The notes under the pieces were generated by a model. The model searched no databases, had not been told where the DNA came from, and was given only the letters and a program-made list of their open reading frames with translations. Source: Daphnia pulex (Eukaryota; Arthropoda; Branchiopoda; Diplostraca; Daphniidae). From it: a DNA stretch of 64,000 bases. Location of the stretch: NCBI RefSeq assembly GCF_021134715.1, contig NC_060024.1, forward strand, positions 13,132,974-13,196,973, written 5' to 3'. The translations under genes were made by a program, and so were the position numbers. Below, piece after piece: positions 1 through 12,856 of the stretch (positions are counted from its first letter, which is position 1; every line of letters starts with the position of its first letter).

Positions 1-271
1 AAAACAGTTAGTGCGTATTTCTCTTCTTCTTTCTAGTCGTCCGTAGCTTTTGTAGACACTATATTCACCACGTCGCTTGTTGCAGTGGAAAGTTTTCGTG
101 TGTAGTTCACCGAGCATTGACATTAATTCGTTAAACAATAACATATTCTATTAACGACGAAAGTGATTATAGTATAACTTGAGTAAGTGTATTTTTGTGT
201 TTCCATAAAACAATCATCAGAAGAAACACATCATAGTTAAAATTTTTTTTACATCAAAATTTAAATTCACA

Positions 272-3200
272 ATGGCTGGTAAAAATTCTGTCGAACAATG
301 CTCCGTCGGAATACATTGCAATTCTCCCTGTTTTCTATCAAGATATGTAAAAGAAAATTTCGAGTTACACACATTAGATGATTTAGAAGAAGAAATACGT
401 CAAACTATTCATTTTAGAAGTAATATGGAACACATTCCGACTATTTGTAATCATCACAAATCAACTTATACTACTCGATTTAAATCTTTTAAACAAAGTA
501 AAAAATGTGACAATCCTTTTGGGAATCACTTGCAAAAAAAAAGACCTTTAGGTTTATTTACAGTCACCCTTGCGTCGTGCGTAAAAGTGTCTTCAAAAAC
601 CAAGTTTCACTTCTATCCTGGACAAATATTGTGTGACAATTGCAATCAAAACTTAAATTCACTAGTTCTCCACAACGCTAATGAAAAACAACCACTCAAT
701 ACTGAAGAAACTACAAATAATCAAAATGCAACTCAGGTAATCTTTATGTTCATTTGAACAAAATATTCCACTAATAACCCATAATAATGCCTACTTTTTT
801 ACAATTGATAAACAAACAACTATATCTATTAAAGTAAATAGGGTACTAGTTCAACTACCAAAAAATTCAAATGAAGTATTACATTTCCGTATAAAGAATT
901 AATAAAATCCCAAAAAATACAATATAAAACTTGAAAGTTGAAAAAAATAATAACCACCTAGCGATAAAAATAAAAACTACATAGTACGTACCTCATTTGT
1001 AGCCAGTTTGGATGTATTATATACAAACAGGAGATTACTGCGCGCGACGTGCTAAATTTAGAGCGTTACATTAAATCACAATCACATTATTAAAAAACTC
1101 ACAAGCATTAAATTTAGAGTGATATTCATTAAGTAGTATTAAATTGTTAATTTAATGCTTCCACTTTTTGTTACGATAAATAAAATTGTGCAATAAAATT
1201 GCCCATTTATTTAGCACATAGCATGCAAGTTATCACCATGCGCATTCATTTGCTTTTAATATAATGCAAAATATTAAATCTTTTTATTATCGCGTAGAGG
1301 GCCGCCTGCGAAGGATTTTCCACTGAAAATGTCGACGGTACATCACAGGTAACCATATCTATTATTAATTGTGCATAAAAAACATAAACATTTCACTAAT
1401 ACTATTATTGTAACGTATTGAATGGATAGGCCTTTTGACTGTTTCCACTCAATACGTTACATTGGTAACAACTTGTTATAACAACAATCTATCTGTCTTG
1501 CATGCTATTGTGGATTCTGTTTTCTTTTTCGTCTTGCTATGTTTTCTTATTGTGTGTAAAATTCACGTCAGGTGCGGTCTCCAATTTATTGGATGTAAAA
1601 ATCACAGCCATCGACGTTTGTACCTTTTGACTCTAGAACCCCCGTGTGGTTATTCCGAATGCACAAGATCTACCAATTCTTGGGGACATTCGAAGACACT
1701 GTTGAAAGGTTTAGCGTCCGTACCCGGAACACGGCGTGGATCTTGCAGTGGGATAGGGATTGACTGACGTGTAATTATTGGCTTTCAATCAATTACGTAC
1801 GAGTCAATCGTCACTTTCTTTTGACTATGTTAAATTGAAAGCAGACCATATTTTCCCTCCCATTCGTATATCGGGGTAAAGTGCACCACACGTTGTATTG
1901 CAGTTTTGTTTCCGTCAAAGCTGCTCTGCCATTTTTATATTTTCCCTCCCATTCGTATATTGGGGTAAAGTGCACCAAACGTTGTATTAAAAATGGCAGA
2001 GCAGTTTTGGCGGAAACAAAACTGCTCTGCCATTTTTTTATATATGTTCTGTACAGCAGTTGTTTTACCGATTGCTCTGCCATTTTTTTAGTTATGTACA
2101 GCAGTTGTTTTGTTATTCCCAATATCACGAATATCGGATTTTTAAACTTCGATCAAAAAACAGTTAACACCTTTAAATTAATAGGTTTGTAGTTCAACTA
2201 CGAAAACTTCAAATGAAGTAATATCAAAAAAAGAAAAACAAATTCAACAGGTAAATAACCATAACCATAACAGATATACAATATTTTCATTTAAACAATT
2301 TCACCACGTTTAAAATTTAACTATTTGAATTTCACAGAAAATACCATTATCCGTAGAAAAGAAAACTCATGAATCAAAGTTGAAAACTGGAAAACAATTT
2401 CAACAAGTAATTATATTTATTTTTACATAAACTACTATCTATTACTAAATAATTCTAATTTTTACAGCAAGACAAGATTGGCATTAAATCAACAATAAAA
2501 ACTCGATCTACAATTGAAAACCCAGTTCCGTCTTGCAGTAATCACGAACTTAAAGACATCCATATGACTGAAGTATAAATTAATATAAATAAAGAATGCA
2601 TAAATCGCAATTCACTTAATTAAGTTGATTCATTTTTTAAATACATTAATCAATAATTATTTTAATATTCTTTTCATTACAGATTTCACATTCGGATACT
2701 CCTTCAATAAGACAAACCAATATTCGTTCAAGAACTACAGTAAGTAACCAATTAAATCTACATAAACACTTGCTGAGTGAAAATAATTTTTACTATTTAA
2801 AGAAAACGCCATCTAGCAATAATTTTCTCAATTCTTTATGTATTGATAACTAAATAAATAATTCAAAAACTATAATATCTATAAATAGCGTAACATTATT
2901 AAATTCTACATTCAGTTTTCGAACTCGAAGTAATTTTACAACAACTTCATTACGCAATGAATAATTCTTTAAAAAAAATTAAATTGATGTCTACTACGAT
3001 CAAATTTATTCTAACCCACAACTATATGCCATCTAGCGATAAATTTCCAAATTCTTTATGTTGATAAATCATTTTAATTGAAATTCATAAAACATTATAA
3101 TTTAATTTATGAATAACGCAGAAAAATTGTAATAATCATAAATTGTTTATCACATTTAATATTCATTCATCTTAAAACAAATTGAAATCAATTCTCTTTG

Positions 3201-6200
3201 ATCAAATTTATTCTTGCCACTACATTTACGCCATCTAGCGATAATTTTGTAATTTTATGTTGATAAATATTTATGTAAACATTTTCAAATATACCACAAT
3301 TTATCATTAAATGGCGTATAACATATATTTAAAAGGGTAATAATCATAAAATATTTATCCCATTTAATAATCAATCATCTGAAAACAAATTGAAATCGAT
3401 TCACTTTGAAAAAATTTATTCTTACCACTAAATTAACGCCATCTAGCGATAATTTTGTAATTTTATGTTGATAAATATTTGTGTCAAAATTTTCAAATAT
3501 ACTACAATTTATCATTAAATGGCATATAATTGATATTTAATTCGAAATTTGGTTTCTCGGACTACAAATAATGTCAAAAACAATTGTCATGAAAAAAAAC
3601 TCGTTTCAAAATAATAATTCAATCTATCCAATAAGTGTACACCATCTACCGATAGCTTTAAAAACAACTTTCAAACATATAACTATATTTCATTTCAAAT
3701 TAAGCTTAAGATTTACCAACACTGTTGAGTCAAATAGAACTCATGAAAAACTACATTGTGTAATTAGTTTTTGAAGTTGAGTTTGAAGTTCCATCACCAA
3801 TATATATTTCAATAACAAAAATACAACAGTAACGACACATTGGACATAAATTTTTAAACAAATAAAGACATATTAACAAAAACAGAATCATTACATTGGT
3901 CAATCTAAATAAATAATAATACATTTATTTTCTTCCATTCATTAGTTACCCAAAGCAGCAACAACAAATCCAACTCCGAGCGTCACACAGCATCCACTAC
4001 AAGAAGAACAAGAAAAAAATCAGCACACCAGCACAGCACTCAACACGAAACAACATGACCAAAAAGAAAAGAAAAAAGAATATCAGCGCAGATATTTAGC
4101 CAAAGTAAAAATACAAAAACAAGGAGCCGTTCATTATAACGCTCAACAAGAGCTGCTCTCCACAAACATGAAGCATGCTCCTTCCGTTGAGCAAATGGAA
4201 AATGCAGAAACAAATATCGTGGCAGCCCTGATGAATCTCGTAACCAACACTGGACTCGGCCGCTTTCCTGAAATCACCACGTTGATGGACAACTGGCAAG
4301 CTGCTGCCAATCTGGATCCAAACGCACCTCGTCCAACCATAATTTCCAACATCATCAACGAAGTCAACCAAAACGTCACCGAAGACGACATGAGTCGCAT
4401 CGTCGAAGAGTTCTTGCAATCATGGAACATCGAAGCTAAACTATTTGCTTGCGCCAGCTGTGGAATGAAAGCTTTCGAAATGGGAACCGATCAAGCACAT
4501 TCCGTACCCATCGATCAACTGAGCAGTTTACTTATGTCCGATACCGACATAGAGGAATTACTCAGCATCCCATTGAAATTCAGGTACACTCACATTCACT
4601 TACAGACGTATCATCTTCTTATACATAATATACAAATTTGAATTATTAGACCCATGGTTAGTTACTACCAATCAACAAGCAACAATCATTATTACTACCT
4701 GCACCGTGAGTTCGTCACAAGCCAAGCAGCAGCTTCATCCGACGGACAAGATACAGAACACGCTACCCTGTGTTTGCCTTGCTATGAAGCAGCGATTCAC
4801 GATAGAAAAATCCCCATCTTATCTCTCGCTGCAGGAGTCGATTTCGGAAACGCCGATCGCATTTTTTTGCCAACCCTGACATTGGCTGAAGAATACGTGA
4901 TTGCTACTGCAAGATTGTTTATCTTAATCATTAAACTATCCGGTTACCAACACGGAGAACGCCAGAGTGGCAAACTGGGACACGCAATAGTCTTTCCCCA
5001 ATACGGCCCGCAGCTCGAAACAGAAATTCGCAAAGCTCGCATTCAACGACACACGGGGATCTTCCCATGCTTAGACAATATTTACGACACGATAAGCATC
5101 GCTTTCGTAGGGTCAGATTTACAGTGGGCGGCAATGGCGGTTAACAAGTCACATCGCGCATTTAAACCCATTCGTGTTCGCTCCGCCGTCATCTACATGT
5201 GGTTGGCGGCTTTAAAAGCTTGCAATTCAAGATACCGAGACATCACCATCGACGACTCGGAAGAGATGACCGCCACTCTGGAAAGCATCCCAAATCAATT
5301 AATCCAAAAAGCCACGGTTGTTGGCGATAAATGCGAAATCGAAATCGATCGACTTGTTCATGAACAAATTCCACAGCCTGTGAACGACGACGACCAGGAC
5401 AAACTCATCGAGGAGAATCCAACTGGCTACCCGATGTCCTTCCTGACAAGATCCGGTGACCCGAAAACAAACAACACTTCGGCGACAGCCATAGCATTTC
5501 AAAGTAATTTTCACGTGATTTGTTTCTTTTTCACACACGAACACTGTATAACCAAAAGTTTTTTCCTCATAACACTCAGGTATCGCCGCGTCCATAGGAG
5601 AATCAAACAACCCTCAAGGCGACCAAGCTACAGCGCAAGAAATTTCCACCGATTCCACTCCGGAAGAATTATTAGAAGCAGAGCCAAACTGCATCGACAT
5701 CGAACAAAGTGTGGAACCTATCAACGAATTTGAAGAAAACCATCATCTTCTTTATTCGGCGTTCCCTCACCTCTTTCCTTTGGGAAAAGGACTTAGAAGA
5801 ACGAACAGCGTCCCCCAAAAAGATGTCTACCACATGGAGAATCAATGGAGTGGCAAGTTTGCCAAATGCTTGCGTTTTCAGTTTCTACTGTTTGATCAAA
5901 TGCAACGACACTCTGCAGCCCGAGCCGTCAAAGCCAGCGTGCTTTCAAACACGGTGTCCATGACAAAATTCAGCGAGATGATTGCAAACCCAGCATTCAT
6001 CGGGCAACTGGAACACGCCAAAAACCATCCCAACACGACCGAAGCCAAAGCTCTTCTGGCCAAAATGACACCACACATCTCTTTGGTCAACCGCAAAGTT
6101 CCGTACAGTGCGGCAGAAAGAAAAGCGGCCGTCGGACATCTGATGAATATGGTGCGCTATTACGGGCCCCCCACCATTTTCAACACCATCTCCCAAGACG

Positions 6201-9200
6201 ACATCCACGGATTGCTCAACATTCGTTTAACTTTAAACATGAGAAACAATGCCACTTTCCCAGCTACTGAAGACGGATTTGCCGAAGCCCTCCGCCAACA
6301 ACAAACTGAGTTTCACTCAATCCCCATTCATCCGTCCGCTCTCAGAATCCTTCTGGCAGAGGGACCCGCTTTTGCGGCAAATATGTACTACAAGACGTCC
6401 AACAGCGTCTTTAACCACCTATTCGGAACACCTCCAGACAGTGAGGGCAAAAAGAAGACTGTACCCCTTGCCCATCGCAAAGCGGGCATTTTTGGAACAC
6501 CGATTGCCGCTTTCGGATGCACAGAAGAGCAGAGCCGTGGATCACTCCACATGCACAGCCTCTTTTGGGGAGGACTCACTCCGATGATGCTGCAAGCAGT
6601 TGGGGGAATCCCAATTCTAGCAAGACACATCGCCAGCGCCATCAATCGTACCGTCATGGCTCAGCTTCAACCGGAGATTCACGTCCGTCATCTCCTGCGT
6701 GATTTCCACAACGAATCTCCGGCTCACGCAGCCCTATTCAAATGCAACAACCCCGTCACCGAAAAGAGGAAATTCATCCAAGATTTCCAACGCACCGTGG
6801 ACTTGAGCAACGTGCACGTTCACGGTCCGTCGTGCTACCACACCAGAACGGGTGAAGTGTGTTGCCGATTCGGCAAGCCAACGCACTTGAGAGAGGAAAC
6901 GGGCGTCGAACAAATCGTGGCAATCAAAGCCGACCCCAAGAAGCCAGACATTTCTTTCGAGGTCTTGCCCGCCATTCAACCACCAGCCGAAGCCACCACC
7001 ACCAAGCGAAATTATTCCAACATTCCAGTAGCAATACGTGACAACCGAATGATCATGTATTACTTAAAACGACCCGCAATCGCGCCCATCGCTTCGGATT
7101 CCACGCCAACCACCGATCCTCCAACTCCCACGCTAACACTTCCTGCAGACCTACAACAGCAGTTCGACACCCTGACCACGGAACAGCAAGAAAAAGTCAA
7201 TCGAGCTCTGATCGCGAGGAACGGACTGGTGGTAGATTACAGTCCCGTTCAATCAGCGGTCGTTGGATGCAACACCAACGCCAGTCTACTTGGAAGCGAC
7301 GCTCAAACCAAAGCCGCCCTCTGCTACGTTTTGAAATACGTCACTAAACCACCGGCCGAATTAGCTCACACCTTATCCCTTCTCCACCACGCACGACGAA
7401 CCATCGAACTCCATCCCTCCAGAGCGACAGATACCGGAACCGTCATTCGCACAGGGATGCACTATCTCAACCGAATCGTCAATCAACTAAGTGGAGCCAT
7501 CGAAATATCGGCTCCGATGGCAGCTGTAGCCATTCAAGGAATGCCAGCCGAATTGTGCTCCGACACTTTCTGGGTGGCTTACGTCACAGCCGCCATAGCA
7601 TACGCTAAACACCATCGCGAGACCTCGCCCACGAGCACGGGAGACAACCTCAACGAATTCGACGATGTAGACACCAACGATTCGGACATGGAAGAAGAGA
7701 ACGACGAAACCAACAGCGACGAAGACATCATCAGCGATGACGAAGAAAGCAACACCAACATCGAAGACATCAACGATTTGAATCATCATTCTGATCACGA
7801 AGAAACAGTGGTGATTCACAACGTGAATGGCGATCTCACGCAGGATGAGTTTTTCAACCAAACCGAACCATTGGTCCTCTCCCCCGAAGACAAAACCAGA
7901 CTCGCGACTCAATCGGACGAAAACATCGTCTCTACAGCAAATATCTACGTCAGCGACAAGAAAATAGTAGCCGTTCCTCAACATATACACTACGCCTACC
8001 GAGGTGGCGAATTGCATTTGTTGAGTCTATACGAGTACGTGGCTCTCATTGACGTCATTCCAAAACACTGGAAAAAGCAACCAATGGATCAAAACAGCGA
8101 GGAACCGGACACAGCAAGAGGGCGAGTAGCGAATAAGACGTTCGAATTCCTCATAGGCCATCCCCTTCACGGTAAATATACACTTGCTTGAATTTCACAA
8201 AAATTCCAAACTCTGCACTAATCGACTTTTCATTCTTTTATGTTCATATCATTATAAAATACAGGGACTCACGTCCAAAGGATCCGATCGAAAACAAAAA
8301 TTCCTGTTTTAGTAGGATCACCACCAGCTCCACCAACAGCAAAACCCAGACAACGCACCGCCGCGTGGACGTCCCAAGCACGAAAATTCGCCGATTATAT
8401 CCTAACGCTGTACCGCCCTTGGCAAGTTGAAACCGCTGATAAAAGTACCTTACCAGGATCAACATTATGGAACGATCTGTGCCAGTACATGCACACCCTA
8501 GAACACGGACACAATCAAGAGGGTCCATCGTTCCTAAATCGCATTCGTTCCAAATGGATCACCAACGCAGCCCACGGACTTCGCATTTCCGGCGAAGATA
8601 GAACAGCGGCCAGCAAGCATCGTTGCCAGTGCGCCAAGCAATGGAACAAAAAAGACGGAAGCGAGTCTCTACGATCGACGCTCGAACCTCCAGAAGGATC
8701 GACACTTCTTTCAAACGACATTCGAATCCAAGAAACCATGGCGGCAACGGCGGCTCAAGAAAACATCAACATCTTGCGCGAGAGAGCTTCGGCCGACGAC
8801 CTGTTGGAGAGAGCCAATCACTCACACTTGGAATACTACCAAGCCACCGCGTTGGCTCTGCGACGCCTCTTCCAGCCGCAAGAACATCAGCGAGCGACGC
8901 CACAAACACCCACCTCGGCCAATCACATGCTGCGATCGGACAACGACGACAGCAACCTCCACGGTATTTTAGCCCGATTGCGAGCCGACATCATTCACCC
9001 ACCATCTACCGACGGAAATGACGACACCGTCGTTCCCGGACTTTGGACCACCAACCAACACCTCCCTCAAGGTACCCGGCTATCCGACAAACTCAATGTT
9101 TCTCAAAAAGCCATATGGAATCTGGCCAACGCTTACTTCGAGGAATTCCGGCGCTTCAAAGATGGACAAGGGCCGAAACCGAAACCCTTCCATCTACTCG

Positions 9201-11226
9201 TGCACGGAGGACCCGGCACTGGAAAGTCATTCCTTGCCGAGTGCATTCAAGAAGCAGCTGCAGCGCTGCAGTTCACGATGGCCTGCGTCGCTCCCACTGG
9301 CATCGCGGCCAGCAATCTACCAAATGGAAGAACGATGCATAACTTCGCTTCGATTCCAATTTTTCACGACAGTCGGAGCTTTCTGCCGAAACTGAACGCC
9401 ATGAAATTGGCCAACATTCAAGAGCGAGCGCAACATGAAACGATGGTGTGCAAAATCATCGACGAGATTTCCTTCGTCGGACCAGAACTCTTCGCCCAAG
9501 ATGACTGTCGCATGCAACAAATGATGGGCGACAACCATCCTTTCGGCGGCGTAGCCATGATCATCATGGGAGATTTTAACCAGCTACCACCAGTAGCACC
9601 AGCCGAATCGTTGTACGCCGCCCTTCTAAAGTACGTCAGCACTCAAGCTCCCACAAATCCTCACACTGCATCGACCGGGCCAAGCACGCGAGGCGCTCAA
9701 TTGTTCAGCCAATTCCGCAAAATTGAATTGACTCAACAAATGCGAGCGCAAAACGATCAAGAACACATCGAGTTTCTCAAAAAACTCAGATCCGCATCCA
9801 GCGATCCTAAAACAAGATCGATGGACACCATCAATCATTTGAAAGTCATTACCAGAAATGATATTGCGCAAGACCCAACTTGGATGAAGGCCCCTATCGT
9901 GGTAACCAGCAACGAAGAGCGCTACCGCATCAACGAACACCAATTGCTGATGCTGGCACAACAGCAAAATTGTCCACGACTCGTCTGGTTTCAACCCATC
10001 ATCGGCATCGTTGCCAACGGCTTGAACCAGACTCAAACGAATTACCTCTACGCCACGTCACCACAGTTCAAAGGTATCTTTGTAACCGGCGCTCCTGGTT
10101 TCCTGATGTCCAACATTAACCCCAGGAGAGGACTTACCAACGGGACTCCGGTCACCTTTCACTCCTTAGTGCTCGATCCCAGAGAAGATCGCCAACGACT
10201 CGTGGCCGCCATCACCGAAGGTAACAACGACGACGTAATTCTACAATACAATCCCACCCAGGTCTTGGTCAAAATCACCCACGCCGATCCCAACGACTTC
10301 ATCAGTTTCACCGCAGTAGAAGGAGAAGCCGTCATCCCTCTGTCGCAAACACACACCAGCAAACCATTCGCTATCACCGTCCTGGGGAAACTCAACAAAA
10401 TCAAACTGCAAACAATTTCACACGGCGTTGACTGGGGATTTTCCGTCACTCTTCATAAGATACAAGGACAAACCTGCTCCAAATTAATCGTCGACCTCAA
10501 CCATAGACCCTTCATGCCGCAAATCACTTTCCCCGGATTCTACGTGGCTGTCTCTCGCGTTCGACGAGCTCAAGATCTCCGCATCATGCCTCTTCAACCC
10601 AGTAGCTACAATTTAAAGTTCCTCAACGGGCTACAACCATCCAAAAAACTCATCACTTGGATGAAAGGTTACAATGCGCACGGAGATTGGGATGCCAGAC
10701 TCATCCCATCTGAATTGCTCGACACGCCGCTGACTACTAAACGCAAAAAAAAGGATACACCAACAACAAGTATTTCAAACTGCCGAATCAATTTCTAATA
10801 ACTTTATAACAAATGAATTGTTTTTTTCCTTTTTTTACAGAACCTCCCTCAAAAAGCACCAAAACTAAAAAGGCGCCAGCACCACCGAAAAAAATGAAAA
10901 CGCACGATACAATCAACGTAGGCGCCTCTACTTCCAGTCAACCAACAGCCCCATTACCGCACACTTCTACCTCGTCTTCAATTGAAATGGAATTTCCTAC
11001 CCTGAGATGTGAAACAATTTCAGAAATCAACGAAGACAATACTTCCCTTTCTCAAGTCATCATCACTAGACCTATTGCACGCAGCGAATCGTCTACAACT
11101 TCATCATCATCGTCACTTTACAGTACATTCAACATCAGACATCTGTCTTCAGTAGAATGTCTATTTCTCTTTATGTTCATTCTATGTATTCTGAGTATCA
11201 TTGGAATGGTAATCTACTTCAACTAA
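272..11226 (+). CDS. Helitron Rep/helicase polyprotein, ten exons, about 2572 aa
   Basis: Predicted to nick, transfer and unwind single-stranded transposon DNA. Exons by phase-matched GT-AG junctions: 272-736, 1298-1348, 2338-2406, 2468-2572, 2683-2739, 3949-4583, 4650-5503, 5580-8171, 8265-10769, 10841-11226; the sum is 2573 codons. Exon 1 encodes a Cys/His-rich region (C10, C16, C20, then TICNHH, KKCDNPF and a CxxC), perhaps zinc-binding. Exon 3949-4583 holds the basic helical start typical of Helitron Rep proteins. The HUH motif HMH is at 6548-6556 and the two catalytic tyrosines of YVLKY are at 7325 and 7337. Helicase motifs: Walker A GGPGTGKS near 9206, Walker B IIDEI near 9455, GDFNQLPP, LTQQMRA, HKIQGQT and YVAVSRV. 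The last exon adds a Ser/Thr/Lys-rich tail ending in 20 hydrophobic residues (11161-11220). The five short 5' exons are less certain than the rest; the 1298-1348 exon is the weakest. Confidence 0.87.
1409..2111. repeat. GC-rich block of hairpins, inverted repeats and direct repeats
   Basis: Seen directly: a 17-bp hairpin with one mismatch (1409-1425 with 1445-1461); an imperfect inverted repeat (1758-1776 with 1791-1810); two 52-bp direct repeats (1848-1899 and 1937-1988, about 94 percent alike); a 35-bp inverted repeat (1902-1936 with 1989-2023, two mismatches); a perfect 20-bp hairpin with a 9-nt loop (1989-2008 with 2018-2037); and two tandem copies of a unit with CTCTGCCATTTTTTTA (from about 2025 and 2074). 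The block is more GC-rich than its surroundings and looks like a nested non-autonomous insertion or regulatory hairpin region inside the Helitron. Confidence 0.7.
2790..3720. repeat. Degenerate tandem repeat, about 205-bp unit, five copies
   Basis: Units are anchored by GCCATCTAGCGATAATTTT or a variant. The CCATCTA core starts at 2809, 3029, 3231, 3439 and 3642, giving spacings of 220, 202, 208 and 203 bp. The third and fourth units are most alike, sharing the core, a TTTTATGTTGATAAATATTT stretch, an ACAATTTATCATTAAATGGC stretch and AAACAAATTGAAATC further on. The array lies wholly in a predicted Helitron intron, so it does not change the protein. Confidence 0.8.
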
Positions 11227-12710
11227 TAAAATACTGTACTGTACCCATTCAAAACTCATATTAATAACGCTCACTACTGTATGCATTAATAAGTTTTCGT
11301 CACATAAAATAAATCAATAAACCATTTGAAAAACATCACCATGTACGAAACATTCATTGAACCCGAATGTCATCTTATAAAATATAAACTTTTTCATCAG
11401 TCAGATAAAATGAAAAAAGAAAATGCTTCAACTCCATTTTTCATTCCACGTCCATGACCTGATAACTGAAAGAATTCTGTCAACGAATTCACTGAAGTGA
11501 CTAGATACAAACATATTTTTTTAAAATGAGGAATGTACATTGACAATGTAACATACAGCAACTCTCCTTATTCCAATCCACTACTTTCCTTCTCAATTAA
11601 AAAACTTAGAATTTATATACTATAAATGAAATACAAACATTAGCCGCTAGGTGTCACGACGAAAACTATCAATCGCAATTTTCAGTGCCCTATCTACTTA
11701 TCTCTAATGTATCATATCCCCTTACAATAAAAAAAATCTAAGAATCCTAATAAATGACAATAATATTAACCGACCTTCAAAAAACCTTCCAATAACAAAC
11801 AAAAAATTTCTTATTTCAATATATTTCTTCACAATCCATTAAATCGATTCAATCATACCATTCGAGCAAGATTACAAAAAAAATTTTGTCAATAAAAATT
11901 ATTAATTGCCAACACCATCTTCCGCAAAAAAAATACAACAAGCATCAATCATTCAAACATTTATATCATTCCTATCTCTGCAATTCATTACATAAAACAT
12001 TCCATATAAATGAAAAAAAATAGATTGACTCACCACAGCTTTCATTTAATGTTTATCACATTTCAACATTTCACTTCGATAAAAAAAACAATCTTCATTG
12101 CTTTCACTTCATTAAATTGTAACACATAATAATTCACACAACATTAGCTAAACTCATCACAATAATTCATATCACTAATCACTATTCATATCTGACAAAA
12201 AACTCACTTTAAAAAAATTCTTCTCACAAAACTGATGCACCAACTAACAGACAAATATTCAACAGCAGCCAATTTGAAACAACAACTTTCCAACTAAGAA
12301 TCTGAATCAACACTGAATATCTGACTGTAAAACATCAAGAAAAAAAGAAAAACACAAGGTTATACTAAGAATAATGTGATATCAACAGTACTAAGAAAAC
12401 ATCAATCTAAATGAAGAACTAACCAAGGCCACGGACAAAATAACAACCACGAAACACTGGCCCTGCCAAATTTATTTCCTTTCCTCTGATTTTATTCGAC
12501 ACAAGAGGTGCAACAGTGAGGTATAGAATGACAAACAGAGAAAACAATACGAAAACTTAATTTTTAAATTTCCTAATCAAGAAAAAAAACGAAAGGAGAC
12601 TTATAAAATCTCGAAGGTGCCACAAAGGGGCTTGATTAATGGTTAATGAAATGGACTCTGTCATTTTTTCGTTGCAGCAGAGAAAACATTGGGTAGTACG
12701 TTTATAAATA

Positions 12711-12856
12711 AAGTAAATACGTTAAGTTTATGATAATTGTGTTGCTTAAAGGACTTGTTCTTTTTTATTTAACATACTTAAGAAGCATCAACATACTTTT
12801 TAAAACTTTAAGTACGTTAAATCTATGATAAGTGTGTTGCTAAAAGTACTTGTTCT
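12711..12856. repeat. Two direct repeats of about 50 bp
   Basis: Copies at 12711-12761 and 12808-12856 share AAGTAnnTACGTTAA, a TnTATGATAAnTGTGTTGCT core and ACTTGTTCT, about 85 percent identity. Short ACATACTTA repeats lie between and after them (12772, 12791, 12861, 12885). No function is evident. Confidence 0.65.

Larger units (their letters stand above)
737..3948 (+). other. 5' intron region of the Helitron gene with four small exons
   Basis: This AT-rich stretch between the first and sixth coding exons holds four short exons of 51, 69, 105 and 57 nt, all in phase 0 (1298-1348, 2338-2406, 2468-2572, 2683-2739). The rest is intron, with a GC-richer repeat block (1409-2111) and a tandem array (about 2790-3720). 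The phase-0 rule across all five junctions supports a real spliced leader part, but RNA data would be needed to be sure of the smallest exon. Confidence 0.6.
272..11230 (+). mobile_element. Autonomous Helitron (rolling-circle transposon), coding part
   Basis: The segment carries a RepHel gene, the hallmark of autonomous Helitrons: an HUH replication initiator joined to a PIF1 family helicase. The reading frame is open through all ten predicted exons, so the copy looks intact and perhaps recently active. Limits given here are those of the gene plus the AATAAA at 11225-11230, which overlaps the stop codon. The true ends were not found: no convincing 5' TC start, and no 3' hairpin followed by CTRR, could be assigned between 11231 and 13300. 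The element may start left of the window. No endonuclease (Helentron type) or OTU domain was recognised. Confidence 0.88.

Noticed and set aside
1435-1767. 110-codon plus-strand frame with several Cys
   Set aside because: It lies inside the repeat block, has a hydrophobic low-information start, and no donor or acceptor joins it in phase to the Helitron exons.
7487-8017. 176-codon open frame on the minus strand
   Set aside because: It lies antisense to the Helitron Rep region, where strong codon bias of the real frame keeps the opposite strand open; the protein shows no domain.
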